In this document: positions 1 through 8,380 of the stretch, in pieces | Numbering within the stretch: position 1 is the first letter of the stretch | Layout: each line of letters starts with the position of its first letter | Origin: CAYHZG01 sp964361105 | Lineage (GTDB): Bacteria > Patescibacteriota > Minisyncoccia > 2-02-FULL-40-12 | Assembly (NCBI GenBank): GCA_964361105.1 | Contig: CAYHZG010000003.1 | Location: 1 to 37,419 of the forward strand | Direction of reading: 5' to 3' | DNA: 37,419 nucleotides | Notes under the pieces: model-generated | Seen by the model: only the letters and a program-made list of their open reading frames with translations | Databases searched by the model: none | What the model was told of the DNA's origin: nothing | Program-made: the position numbers and the translations under genes

Positions 1-3000
1 ACTCAATTCACGGGTCTTGAACTAGCCGGGTTTGCCTCAATCTCTGCTACCGGAGCTAACAACTTTAATCTTAATCTGACCGGCACCGGGGATTTCTTAG
101 TCCAAGACAATGGCACCACCTTCTTAACCTTGTCTGATACCGGGGCCTTTACTCTGACTCTTGATTCAACTGATAACCCGGCCATGACCATCACCAACAA
201 TGGTTCTTCAAATGTGATCTACAATCTGGCTGGGACCGGGGACTTCACCATCCAGGATAATGGCACTGATATCTTGTTTGTCTCTGATCTTGGCCGAGTC
301 GGAGTCAACACCAATGCTCCCCAGACTTTATTTGAGGTCCAAGGCACTGCCTCGGCTTCTTACTTCTTAACTGGTAATACTTTACAGGTGGGTGGTTTTG
401 CTTCAGCCGCTTATTCCAGGTTTGGCGTCGGCACCGCCACCTCGGCTGAAATCAATACGATTGATGACCTCTTAATTGTCGGGGCCCTGGAAGTCGACGC
501 CAATGCCTTCTTTGACGCTAAAGCCAGTATCTCGGGTAATTTCCAGACGGCTGGCCGTTTCATCTTTGGTGATTCAGGTGATACTGGTGAAATTAATACC
601 TCGGACTGGGATATTGATGCGACCGGAGTTTTAACCGGTATCTCGGGCATCACCACTAACGGCACCTACACTCAATCCGGCACCGGGGCCAACACCTTTA
701 CCGGTCTTTCTTCCTTCTCCGGCGGAGTCTCGGTTTCGACCAACTTTGAGATTACCGGTAATAACCGATTGGGCATTAATGCTGGTGGAGCAACCACCAC
801 CTCTTTAGAGGTGGGCGGGAGCGCCTCCATATCAGCTGACATTGCTTTCTTTGGCGAGCTCCTGCCTGACGGCCTGACTTGTTCTAACGGCCAGATCCTT
901 AAGAAGACCGGAGCCAATGATTGGGACTGCGGGGCGGATCTAACTACTGCAGGAAGTGGGGTTACGTCTAACTCCCTTGACTTTGATGAATTCGTGAACT
1001 CAATGACTACTGACCAAGACACGACCATCACTGCTTCATCTTCTCTGACTTTTAACTTGACCACCACTGATGACATTATCTTTCAAGATAATGGCACTGC
1101 CTTCCTAACCCTCTCTGATACTGGTACCTTCATTTTTGCCGGCACCGGCTCTAATACTGCTACCGGCGAATGGAACTTTGATTCCAACACCTTGGTCATT
1201 GATTCCGGGACCAATAGAGTCGGCATCGGCACCACTGATTTAGCCCAGGCCCTTGAAGTAGCCGGCACGGCTAGTATCAGTGCTGACGTCGCTTTCTTTG
1301 GCGAGCTCCTGCCTGATGGAGCCACCTGTTCTAACGGCCAGATTCTTAAGAAGACTGGAGCCAATGATTGGGACTGTGCGGCTGACGCCGGCGGTTCGGT
1401 TACTTCCAACTCTCTTGACTTTGACGAGTTCGTGAACTCAATGACTACTGACCAAGATACGACCATTACTGTTTCAAGCTCTTTGACTTTTAATCTGACT
1501 ACTGCTGATGACTTAATTTTCCAAGACAATGGCGTTACCCGTTTCATCTTCACTGATGGCGGTTTAGTGGGTATCAATACCAGTACCCCTCAAACCATCT
1601 TTGAGGTTCAAGGTACTGCCTCAGCCTCATACCTCCTAACCGGCAACACATTACAAGTGGGAGGCTATTCAACGGTCGCTTATTCAAGGTTCGGAACAGA
1701 CGCAACCGGCTACTCGAACTTTATTACTACCACAAATGATCTTCTTATCTCCGGCGACTTAGAAGTCAACGCCACGTCTCAATTCGATTCGTTTGTCAGA
1801 ATAAGCAAGAATGATGCCAAAGCATTTAGAGTAACAGACGTCGGTGGGGTTTATCAGGATATATTCGTGGTTGATACGACAAGTTCGGCAAGCAATGCTG
1901 GTATAGAAATAACCGGAGGAGTATCACAAACTGGCGATCTTTTCAAAATACAAAATTCAGCCGAGACAGCACTTTTGAGAGTCCAGCCAGATGGCGCCTT
2001 AATTATAGTGAATGCCGACCTAACTATCGGTGGTGCATCTTCGTTGAGCGCACCGCTTTACTTTGATGAGGATAGGGGGACGCTGATTACGAGACAGCTT
2101 CTTAGGTCAGAATTCAATCTAAGAGAGGATTTTTCTGCTTCGAGGGCAGATCTCACAGTTGACGCAATTATCGGCGGTGAAACCGAATCATTTATTTTTG
2201 ACGAGATAGGCAGCCTTACAGGGGACTATGTTGATGATACAACTGGTGGAGTATTTAGATGTAATACGGATGCTGCTGCTGACGGATGCTCAATTGTTAA
2301 CGGCGGAATAGCAAGTACGGTGGATCTGATATTTAACGCCAGTAATTTCCCAACGGGATTATTCAAGGTAAAACCTGGCGGCTCTAATGGCACCACAGAA
2401 ATAGAAGTCGGATTTGATGCCAATTTTTCAAACGGAGGCACTGCTTCTGGCAGTTCTGGGTTTTTCTTTAGCAATAACAACGGTACTACCTGGATCGGAG
2501 CGGCAAAATCTTCTAATTCGGATATAGCCACCGTTAGTTGCGGAGTGACAGTTTCTACCACCCAGTACGCTCTGCTTATGGTTCAAGTGCTGTCTACCAC
2601 TCAAGCCAGATTTTTAGTCGATGGGGACGTGTCTGACGGGATTTCATTTACCGATTGTGGCGTTGCAACTACGTCTTCTGCGCAAAGCGGCAATATGTCG
2701 GCCCATATTTTCTATCTTATTCAAACAGGCGGAACCAGTACGGATATGGATATTGATTTTATTGATCTAACCCAAGACGATCCGGTTGGCGGTTCTCCAG
2801 TTTCAGATCAAAGTCAGGCGATGCAACAGCAAAAAGCGTTCAATTCGGTTACGTCGGCTGACATAGCAGAGGCATACTTAGCAGACGACGCCTCGAGTTT
2901 ACTGCCGGGAACTATTTTGAGTATAAGCGCCAGTCGATCATATACCCCTACCACGAGCAGCCTCACGGCTTCGGGAAGTTTAGAATTCACGACGGCGTCG

Positions 3001-4860
3001 GCAAGTATTAAGGTTGCGCCTAGTCAGAAAAGCTACGATAAAAAGGTTATCGGGGTAGTGGCTGCAAATCCATACTTGGTTTTAGGCGATGTTAGAGAAG
3101 ACACAGTCAAAGTGGCAATGGCCGGGAGAGTACCGGTCAAAGTCAATCTTGAAGGAGGGCCGATTATACCTGGAGATTATCTGACTACTTCATCTGTGCC
3201 CGGTGAAGCCATGAAAGCCACTAAAGCTGGTTCGGTTATAGGAAAGGCGCTTGAAGCTTGGAACGGGCCGAAAATAAATCCGCAGATTGACGAGATGATA
3301 AATGAAATATACCCGGGAACAGATACTTCAAATATGATTATGATGTTTGTGTCGCCCAGCAGTTATACCGGAGAATTTATTAGTGAAACGGAGGCAATGA
3401 ATAGCAGAGAGATTTTGTCCGAACTTTTGGCCAGAAATGCCGGTTTGCCAAAAGGGTTGGAAACACCGATTGAGAGTCAAATATATACTGACCGAATAAT
3501 TGCTCAAAGAGAAATAGTAGCTCCGAAGATTACCGCCGAAGAAATATTTGTCGGAAAGCTCGCCGGTTTAGAGGGCAGGGATTTGGAAGTAAATCTTAAT
3601 GACCAGTCAAAATTAAAAGTAACTGATGGAAGGAACGCGACTCCAATGGTTACCATAGATAACAAAGGAAATGCTTATTTTGCCGGAGAAATTACGGCGA
3701 ATAAGATAAATGCAGCCCAGGTTTCCGGACTGGAGATGATCACAGAAAAGCTGACATTATTACAAGATCAAATAGCAAGCAGCTCGACGCCAAGCGATTC
3801 AATTAACCTTTCGTATGCTACAGTAGGCGGGTTGTTGGTTCAGGGAGATAGCAGATTTACGGGATCGGCGTCGTTTGAAAACTTAAGAGCCTTCAATATA
3901 GTCGCCGATACCATAAAAAGTCCGATGCTGACTACTATTAACGATCGGTTGTCGCTATTATCCAGTAGAGATACCCAGTTCGAAAACCAATTAGCATTAA
4001 TAAACGGTCAATTGGCATCTTTGACAGATTCAGCGGGTTCACTATTGGCGAGTTCTTCGTTTAATCCTAATAAAGATTTGGCCCTTAACGCTGGTCTGTC
4101 CGTTGCAGGTTCAGCAATACTTAATGGGGGATTAATAGTTAATCAAATCGGTTCTGGAGGAGAATCAGTTCTATTTAATAGCGATGTTAATTTCTTTGGT
4201 CGGCCGTACTTTAATTCAGATACAGGAGGGTTTATTGTAATGACCGAAGGGTCCAACTACGCAAGCATTTCGTTTGAAAGAGAGTACCTAAGCCAGCCGG
4301 TAGTTAATGTAACCATCTCGCTTAATGCCGCATCGGCAAGCGCGGAAGACGAGGAGAGATTATTTAATGAAGACATAAGGTATATTGTGACGCAAAAGAA
4401 TACAAAAGGATTTGCTATCAGGCTTAATAAACCGGCGCCATTTGACTTGCAGTTCAGCTGGGTAACCTTGGCAATTAAGGATGCGAAGACCGTATTTTCG
4501 CCTCGTCCTTCTACGATATTAACGGGTCCATCTCCAATACCAGACGCCGGGAATACAGCCTCGAGCACGCCCGATTTACCAGCTTCATCTTCTGGTTTGG
4601 GGCCAATCGTGACAACACCGACTCCAACGCCAACGCTTGAGCCCACGCCAGGAGCAACTTCCCAGGAGGGAGCAGCCAGTCCTACGCCTCCAGCTTCGGC
4701 TGGCACAGCAGAACCGACGCCCGAACTCACACCCGAGCCTACTCCGGCACCAAGTTTAACACCGGAAACAACCCCAACCCCGACCCCAACCCAGACACCG
4801 GCACCAACACCTGTGCCAGAGCCAACACCTGTGCCAGAAGAGCCAGCCCCAACGCCATAA
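1..4860 (+). CDS. Giant repetitive surface protein, 5' end outside window
   Basis: The frame is open from base 1, so the gene starts upstream; 1619 codons are visible. The first ~570 residues are beta-type repeats rich in Thr, Ser, Gly and Asn, with recurring phrases such as QDNG, LSDTG and LEVAGTASIS; a block of ~110 residues (around nt 800-1110) recurs at nt 1230-1530. Around residues 950-1090 (SADIAEAY, then AGRVPVKVN, GPIIPGDYL, KATKAG, IGKALE) it resembles the self-cleaving Peptidase_G2/intramolecular chaperone type domain of phage tail proteins. Residues ~1230-1400 look coiled or fibrous. The last ~100 residues are a Pro-Thr-Glu stalk of TPTP and EPTP units with no membrane anchor. Likely a secreted, cell-surface fibre or adhesin; that role is inferred. 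Codon use changes from C-rich (ACC, GGC, AAC) before ~nt 1740 to ATA/TCG/ACG-richer after it, suggesting a mosaic gene. Confidence 0.85.
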   Translation, partial: TQFTGLELAGFASISATGANNFNLNLTGTGDFLVQDNGTTFLTLSDTGAFTLTLDSTDNPAMTITNNGSSNVIYNLAGTGDFTIQDNGTDILFVSDLGRVGVNTNAPQTLFEVQGTASASYFLTGNTLQVGGFASAAYSRFGVGTATSAEINTIDDLLIVGALEVDANAFFDAKASISGNFQTAGRFIFGDSGDTGEINTSDWDIDATGVLTGISGITTNGTYTQSGTGANTFTGLSSFSGGVSVSTNFEITGNNRLGINAGGATTTSLEVGGSASISADIAFFGELLPDGLTCSNGQILKKTGANDWDCGADLTTAGSGVTSNSLDFDEFVNSMTTDQDTTITASSSLTFNLTTTDDIIFQDNGTAFLTLSDTGTFIFAGTGSNTATGEWNFDSNTLVIDSGTNRVGIGTTDLAQALEVAGTASISADVAFFGELLPDGATCSNGQILKKTGANDWDCAADAGGSVTSNSLDFDEFVNSMTTDQDTTITVSSSLTFNLTTADDLIFQDNGVTRFIFTDGGLVGINTSTPQTIFEVQGTASASYLLTGNTLQVGGYSTVAYSRFGTDATGYSNFITTTNDLLISGDLEVNATSQFDSFVRISKNDAKAFRVTDVGGVYQDIFVVDTTSSASNAGIEITGGVSQTGDLFKIQNSAETALLRVQPDGALIIVNADLTIGGASSLSAPLYFDEDRGTLITRQLLRSEFNLREDFSASRADLTVDAIIGGETESFIFDEIGSLTGDYVDDTTGGVFRCNTDAAADGCSIVNGGIASTVDLIFNASNFPTGLFKVKPGGSNGTTEIEVGFDANFSNGGTASGSSGFFFSNNNGTTWIGAAKSSNSDIATVSCGVTVSTTQYALLMVQVLSTTQARFLVDGDVSDGISFTDCGVATTSSAQSGNMSAHIFYLIQTGGTSTDMDIDFIDLTQDDPVGGSPVSDQSQAMQQQKAFNSVTSADIAEAYLADDASSLLPGTILSISASRSYTPTTSSLTASGSLEFTTASASIKVAPSQKSYDKKVIGVVAANPYLVLGDVREDTVKVAMAGRVPVKVNLEGGPIIPGDYLTTSSVPGEAMKATKAGSVIGKALEAWNGPKINPQIDEMINEIYPGTDTSNMIMMFVSPSSYTGEFISETEAMNSREILSELLARNAGLPKGLETPIESQIYTDRIIAQREIVAPKITAEEIFVGKLAGLEGRDLEVNLNDQSKLKVTDGRNATPMVTIDNKGNAYFAGEITANKINAAQVSGLEMITEKLTLLQDQIASSSTPSDSINLSYATVGGLLVQGDSRFTGSASFENLRAFNIVADTIKSPMLTTINDRLSLLSSRDTQFENQLALINGQLASLTDSAGSLLASSSFNPNKDLALNAGLSVAGSAILNGGLIVNQIGSGGESVLFNSDVNFFGRPYFNSDTGGFIVMTEGSNYASISFEREYLSQPVVNVTISLNAASASAEDEERLFNEDIRYIVTQKNTKGFAIRLNKPAPFDLQFSWVTLAIKDAKTVFSPRPSTILTGPSPIPDAGNTASSTPDLPASSSGLGPIVTTPTPTPTLEPTPGATSQEGAASPTPPASAGTAEPTPELTPEPTPAPSLTPETTPTPTPTQTPAPTPVPEPTPVPEEPAPTP

Positions 4861-4878
4861 TGCCTTAAATATTTAAAA

Positions 4879-6678
4879 ATGAGATTAATCTTAAAATCTA
4901 AAGTCGGCATAGCGGTATTACTTTTAATCCTTAGTTTTATATTATACGGCAATACTATTAAGGGTGAGCCAGTATATGATGATCAGCTTTTTTTCTATCG
5001 CCAGGATCTAAGAAAATTATCGTCGGTGGGTAATTTATTAGTAGAACGTTATCTGCCAGATAATAGAATGCTAAACGTTTACCGTCCGTTACTGACGATG
5101 TCTTTTGCTTTTAATTTTATTTTTGGTGATTCTCCGGTTAGTTTTCATCTGACAAATATTATCCTTCATGCATTGGCGAGTTTTCTGGTTTTCGTCCTTG
5201 GGTTAAAGCTTTTTGCAAGATTTGATTTTGCCGTATTAAGCAGTTTGATTTTTGTTATTTTGCCTATTCACTCTGAAGCAGTAGCTTCTATTAAAGCCCG
5301 AGACGACATATTTCTCGCCATTTTTAGCATTTTAACACTCTTAATGTTTGTGAAAGTTATGGATGCAAAAAACACCATAAAATATTATTTTTTAGGTTCA
5401 TTTTTCTTTTTCTTGGCTCTTTTGTCAAAAGAGTTCGGTGTCATATTACCTTTGGTAATCTCAGGGGTTAGTTACATGGGTTTAAAGGTAAAAGCATCGG
5501 CAATTCTTAAAAAAATACATTTTTTTGTGACACCCATGGTTATTTATATGATTCTGAGATATAAAGCGTTAGGCAGTTTTTTGTATAATAGAGAGGACGT
5601 GTATTTTATAATAAATCCTTTAGGTTATCTCGATTTTTTCAAAAGAATTTCAACTGCATTCAAAATAGCATTTATTTATATATCCAAATCATTTGTTCCG
5701 TATAGTTTATCTGCCACTTATCACTATAATCAAGTCAAAATAATTACCAATCCCTTTACGGATATTGAAGCTGTTGCCGGAATGATTTTACTCTTAACCG
5801 GGCTATATTTTGTGGTATCAAAAAAATGGAAAAACACGCCTTTGGGGATCGGGTCATTTACTTTTCTGTCATCTTATATTATTTTTTCCAAATTTATTTT
5901 TAAACAAGGAGACACAGCCGCTGAGCGCTGGCTATACCTGCCCACAATCGGAATCTCCTTTATACTCGCTCATTTATTATTAAAGATTAAAGATAAAAAA
6001 ATCTTATTTATAATTCTTTTGCTCTCTTTGCTGACTACATATGGGTGGGTGTTGATTGGCAGAAATCGTGTTTGGAGGTCTCGGGAGTCCCTCTATAAAA
6101 GCATGATACTTTCAGCACCTCGGAGCGCTCAGGGATATATCAGTTGGGCCCAGTTTAACTTTGACAATCAAAACACAAAAGAAGCCAAAAAATATGCAGA
6201 AATGGGATACGGCATATATCAAAATCACCCCCCTTTATTAAATTTGATGGGAGAAATTGCCATGGAAGAGGGAAGTTATAAGAAAGCTTATGAATATTTT
6301 GTTAAAACAATAAAAATAAATCCTAAGTATACGCCGGCCTATTCTAATTTAGCCTTATTATTTTACAAAACAAAAGATTACGATAACTCAATTAAGTTGC
6401 TGGATAAATTAGTCAGCAATAACGACCTCAGAACAGAAAAAAACGTTGAACTATATGCCCGCGCTCTTACAAAAAAAGAGTTGTATCAGAAAAGCAATGA
6501 AGTTATTGTCAAGTATTTAACAGAAAATACAAATCGCAAATCGGCTAAATTGATTTTGGCCCTAAATCACTATAAGTTAGGGGACTATAATAAGGCCATA
6601 AGCTATATCGACTGGCCCCTTGATATAAGTTACGATCAAAAGATTAAAGTTCTGGATGGCCTAATTGATTTAGAATAA
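4879..6678 (+). CDS. TMTC-like membrane glycosyltransferase with C-terminal TPRs
   Basis: A 599-residue polytopic membrane protein. An N-terminal helix (~8-24) is followed by the extracytoplasmic loop PVYDDQLFF, whose acidic pair is placed as in GT-C enzymes, then about ten hydrophobic segments to residue ~395. Further motifs fit DUF1736/TMTC and PMT-like O-glycosyltransferases: YRPLLTMSF, LPIHSEAVASIKARDD and ALLSKEFGV. Residues ~415-590 are tetratricopeptide repeats (for example ALLFYKTKDYDNSIKLLDKL). It probably moves a sugar from a lipid carrier to exported protein or polysaccharide; donor and acceptor are unknown. It begins 18 bases after the surface-protein gene and is followed 12 bases later by a methyltransferase, so the three may form one envelope-modification operon. 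The surface protein as substrate is inference from position. Confidence 0.8.
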   Translation: MRLILKSKVGIAVLLLILSFILYGNTIKGEPVYDDQLFFYRQDLRKLSSVGNLLVERYLPDNRMLNVYRPLLTMSFAFNFIFGDSPVSFHLTNIILHALASFLVFVLGLKLFARFDFAVLSSLIFVILPIHSEAVASIKARDDIFLAIFSILTLLMFVKVMDAKNTIKYYFLGSFFFFLALLSKEFGVILPLVISGVSYMGLKVKASAILKKIHFFVTPMVIYMILRYKALGSFLYNREDVYFIINPLGYLDFFKRISTAFKIAFIYISKSFVPYSLSATYHYNQVKIITNPFTDIEAVAGMILLLTGLYFVVSKKWKNTPLGIGSFTFLSSYIIFSKFIFKQGDTAAERWLYLPTIGISFILAHLLLKIKDKKILFIILLLSLLTTYGWVLIGRNRVWRSRESLYKSMILSAPRSAQGYISWAQFNFDNQNTKEAKKYAEMGYGIYQNHPPLLNLMGEIAMEEGSYKKAYEYFVKTIKINPKYTPAYSNLALLFYKTKDYDNSIKLLDKLVSNNDLRTEKNVELYARALTKKELYQKSNEVIVKYLTENTNRKSAKLILALNHYKLGDYNKAISYIDWPLDISYDQKIKVLDGLIDLE

Positions 6679-6690
6679 AATATTATATTT

Positions 6691-7236
6691 ATGCTTGATG
6701 AACTACTTCGATATCTAAGAATTCGGAAAGTTAAACCCTTTATTTTTAAAGATGTCACTTTATGTGATATGGGCTGTGGAGCTTATCCAAAACTGTTATT
6801 GGACGTCAGCCACCATATTAAATACGGCATTGGCATTGATAAAAACATAGAGCCGGGTTGTCAAAAGAACCTTCTTTTTAAAAAGGAGCATATAAACGGA
6901 ACAATCAACTTGCCCGATAAAAGCATTGATATCGTAACTGCTCTTGCTTTTTTGGAGCATCTTGAATACCCGGAAAAGATAATTCCAGACGTAAACAGAA
7001 TCCTTAAAAAGAACGGCCTACTCATTGTTACGATACCCTCCCGATATAATAAGCCTATCGGAGAGTTCTTAAGCTTAAAACTGAAACTGATTGATCCGGA
7101 AGCGTATAGAGACCATAAGCATTACTATACGAAAGATCACTGGGAAAGAATTATCGGCAATAGCGGCTTTCGGGTGATCAGATCTCATTATTGGGAGCTA
7201 ATGCTTAATATTTTCATTCTGGCTAAAAAGGCCTGA
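6691..7236 (+). CDS. Class I SAM-dependent methyltransferase
   Basis: A 181-residue protein with a short Rossmann methyltransferase fold. Motif I is LCDMGCGAYPK (~25-35), the acidic end of beta 2 is GIGIDKN (~48-54), and the motif IV region is DIVTALAFLEHLEYPEKI with a following LKKNGLLIVTIPSR strand, as in the Methyltransf_11 family. It has no signal peptide or membrane helix and should be cytosolic. The substrate cannot be read from sequence. Its place directly after the TPR glycosyltransferase suggests a sugar or lipid-linked glycan precursor. The sequence between motifs is slightly shorter than usual, but no key motif is missing. Confidence 0.8.
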   Translation: MLDELLRYLRIRKVKPFIFKDVTLCDMGCGAYPKLLLDVSHHIKYGIGIDKNIEPGCQKNLLFKKEHINGTINLPDKSIDIVTALAFLEHLEYPEKIIPDVNRILKKNGLLIVTIPSRYNKPIGEFLSLKLKLIDPEAYRDHKHYYTKDHWERIIGNSGFRVIRSHYWELMLNIFILAKKA

Positions 7237-7256
7237 TTATCATGGATATAATTAAC

Positions 7257-7265
7257 TTATCCACA
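7257..7265 (+). other. DnaA-box-like nonamer
   Basis: TTATCCACA, identical to the high-affinity DnaA box known from E. coli, in the AT-rich gap after the methyltransferase gene. It overlaps the small palindrome CCAC-acgc-GTGG. A second identical nonamer is at 10206-10214. No dnaA, dnaN or cluster of boxes is visible, so an origin is not supported; chance or a regulatory site is possible. Confidence 0.3.
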
Positions 7266-7358
7266 CGCGTGGTATAGATTCATCTAAGATATAGAGATAT
7301 AGATATATAATAGTAAAGGTCGAAATAAAATAAAAATAAACTCTAAATTAAACTTAAA

Positions 7359-7898
7359 ATGTTTAAAAAATCATCTAACCTATACCTAATTATCGTGTTG
7401 CTGTCCGTTATATTATTGGTAAACTATGTAAACGCAATTACCTCTAGTGTTATTAAATCCACTGTCAGGGCTGATAGGTATCGCGTTACTTTTACGGATG
7501 TTATAAATGGCACCAGTATTCCTTTTCCTGGTGGTGGTGTCGGTTTTTGCAAAAAGATAACCCTCTATACAATGGGCTTACAGGATCAGATCGTTAGTTT
7601 TGTTAGTAATTTAACTACCCGGTTTAGAGTGCCTAATCCCAATTCTAATGTTTATGTAAACTCAATCAGACCGGAGCGGGCCGGGGTAGATCTTACCGGT
7701 TTAGATATCGCTATGCCGCCGCAACTGAATGATGTTATAAACATACCTAATCTTGAAACCAGATTCGGCAACGCTGCCCAGTATTCATTTTTTAGCGAAG
7801 GCCTTACTACTGATGTAGTATTGACTGTCTGTGGTGACGAGAGTCTAGCGACCTTAACTCAGGGCCAGATCGACTTCTATGTTCTTAAAGTCGAGTAG
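7359..7898 (+). CDS. Secreted or membrane-anchored hypothetical protein
   Basis: A 179-residue protein I do not recognise. Residues 1-6 are basic (MFKKSS), 8-25 form a hydrophobic helix, and an Ala follows at ~27, so it is exported by a signal peptide or held by an N-terminal anchor. The rest is beta-rich, with polar loops and two Cys (in GFCKKI and TVCGDE) that could form one disulfide outside the cell. The gap before it (7237-7358) is AT-rich, with GATATA repeats and a TATAAT at 7306-7311 but no clear -35 box. It is followed by another small membrane protein 15 bases later, then a terminator, so the two probably form one transcription unit. Confidence 0.65.
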   Translation: MFKKSSNLYLIIVLLSVILLVNYVNAITSSVIKSTVRADRYRVTFTDVINGTSIPFPGGGVGFCKKITLYTMGLQDQIVSFVSNLTTRFRVPNPNSNVYVNSIRPERAGVDLTGLDIAMPPQLNDVINIPNLETRFGNAAQYSFFSEGLTTDVVLTVCGDESLATLTQGQIDFYVLKVE

Positions 7899-7913
7899 TA
7901 AAATTACACAACT

Positions 7914-8258
7914 ATGTTAAACGAAAATAGAAAGTTTGTTATAGTATTGATTCTCTTAGTAGTTATAGTAGTTCTTAATTTGTTTGATTTGTTGTGGAGC
8001 GAAGTTGAAGGTGTCGTGGGCCAAGAAAATTATAAAGCAAAACCCGTGGCAACTGACGATCCATCCTTAAGACAACCGGGCGGCTATCATTATGGCTGGG
8101 TTAAATTACTGGCTACCGGAGCCCAGAAAAAAATTAACACTGATAATCCGAATTTAGATCTGAAAGAATGTGAGGATGCATACTGGAAGTATTATTCAAG
8201 GCAAACTGAAGAAGAAGCACAAAAAGCATTACTTACCATCCATAATTGTGAAAAATAA
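7914..8258 (+). CDS. Small single-pass membrane protein, hypothetical
   Basis: 114 residues. The strongly hydrophobic segment ~8-26 (VIVLILLVVIVVLNLF) follows a short basic start, so it is an N-terminal anchor. The soluble part carries a Pro-Gly-Gly-Tyr-His-Tyr-Gly-Trp patch near residues 56-63 and two Cys in the last third (KECEDAYWKYY and HNCEK) that could form a disulfide. No family is recognised. It lies 15 bases after the preceding secreted protein and 48 bases before a strong terminator. Confidence 0.6.
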   Translation: MLNENRKFVIVLILLVVIVVLNLFDLLWSEVEGVVGQENYKAKPVATDDPSLRQPGGYHYGWVKLLATGAQKKINTDNPNLDLKECEDAYWKYYSRQTEEEAQKALLTIHNCEK

Positions 8259-8306
8259 ACTTGGTAAGGACCGTTCTGGCCAGTAAATAAATCAAATCTA
8301 AATTGT

Positions 8307-8340
8307 AAACACCCGGCATTTTAATGCCGGGTGTTTATTT
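8307..8340 (+). terminator. Rho-independent terminator
   Basis: A perfect 14-bp stem, AAACACCCGGCATT (8307-8320) with AATGCCGGGTGTTT (8323-8336), a 2-base loop and a T-rich 3' side. It ends the unit containing the two small membrane-protein genes. Confidence 0.85.
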
Positions 8341-8380
8341 GTATAATTAAAATTGAAGTTATGGCCCTAATAGGACTTAC

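Noticed and set aside
4257..4952. Long minus-strand frame rich in Gly and Val opposite the surface-protein tail
   Set aside because: It mirrors the TPTP/EPTP codons of the real gene; a low-complexity shadow.
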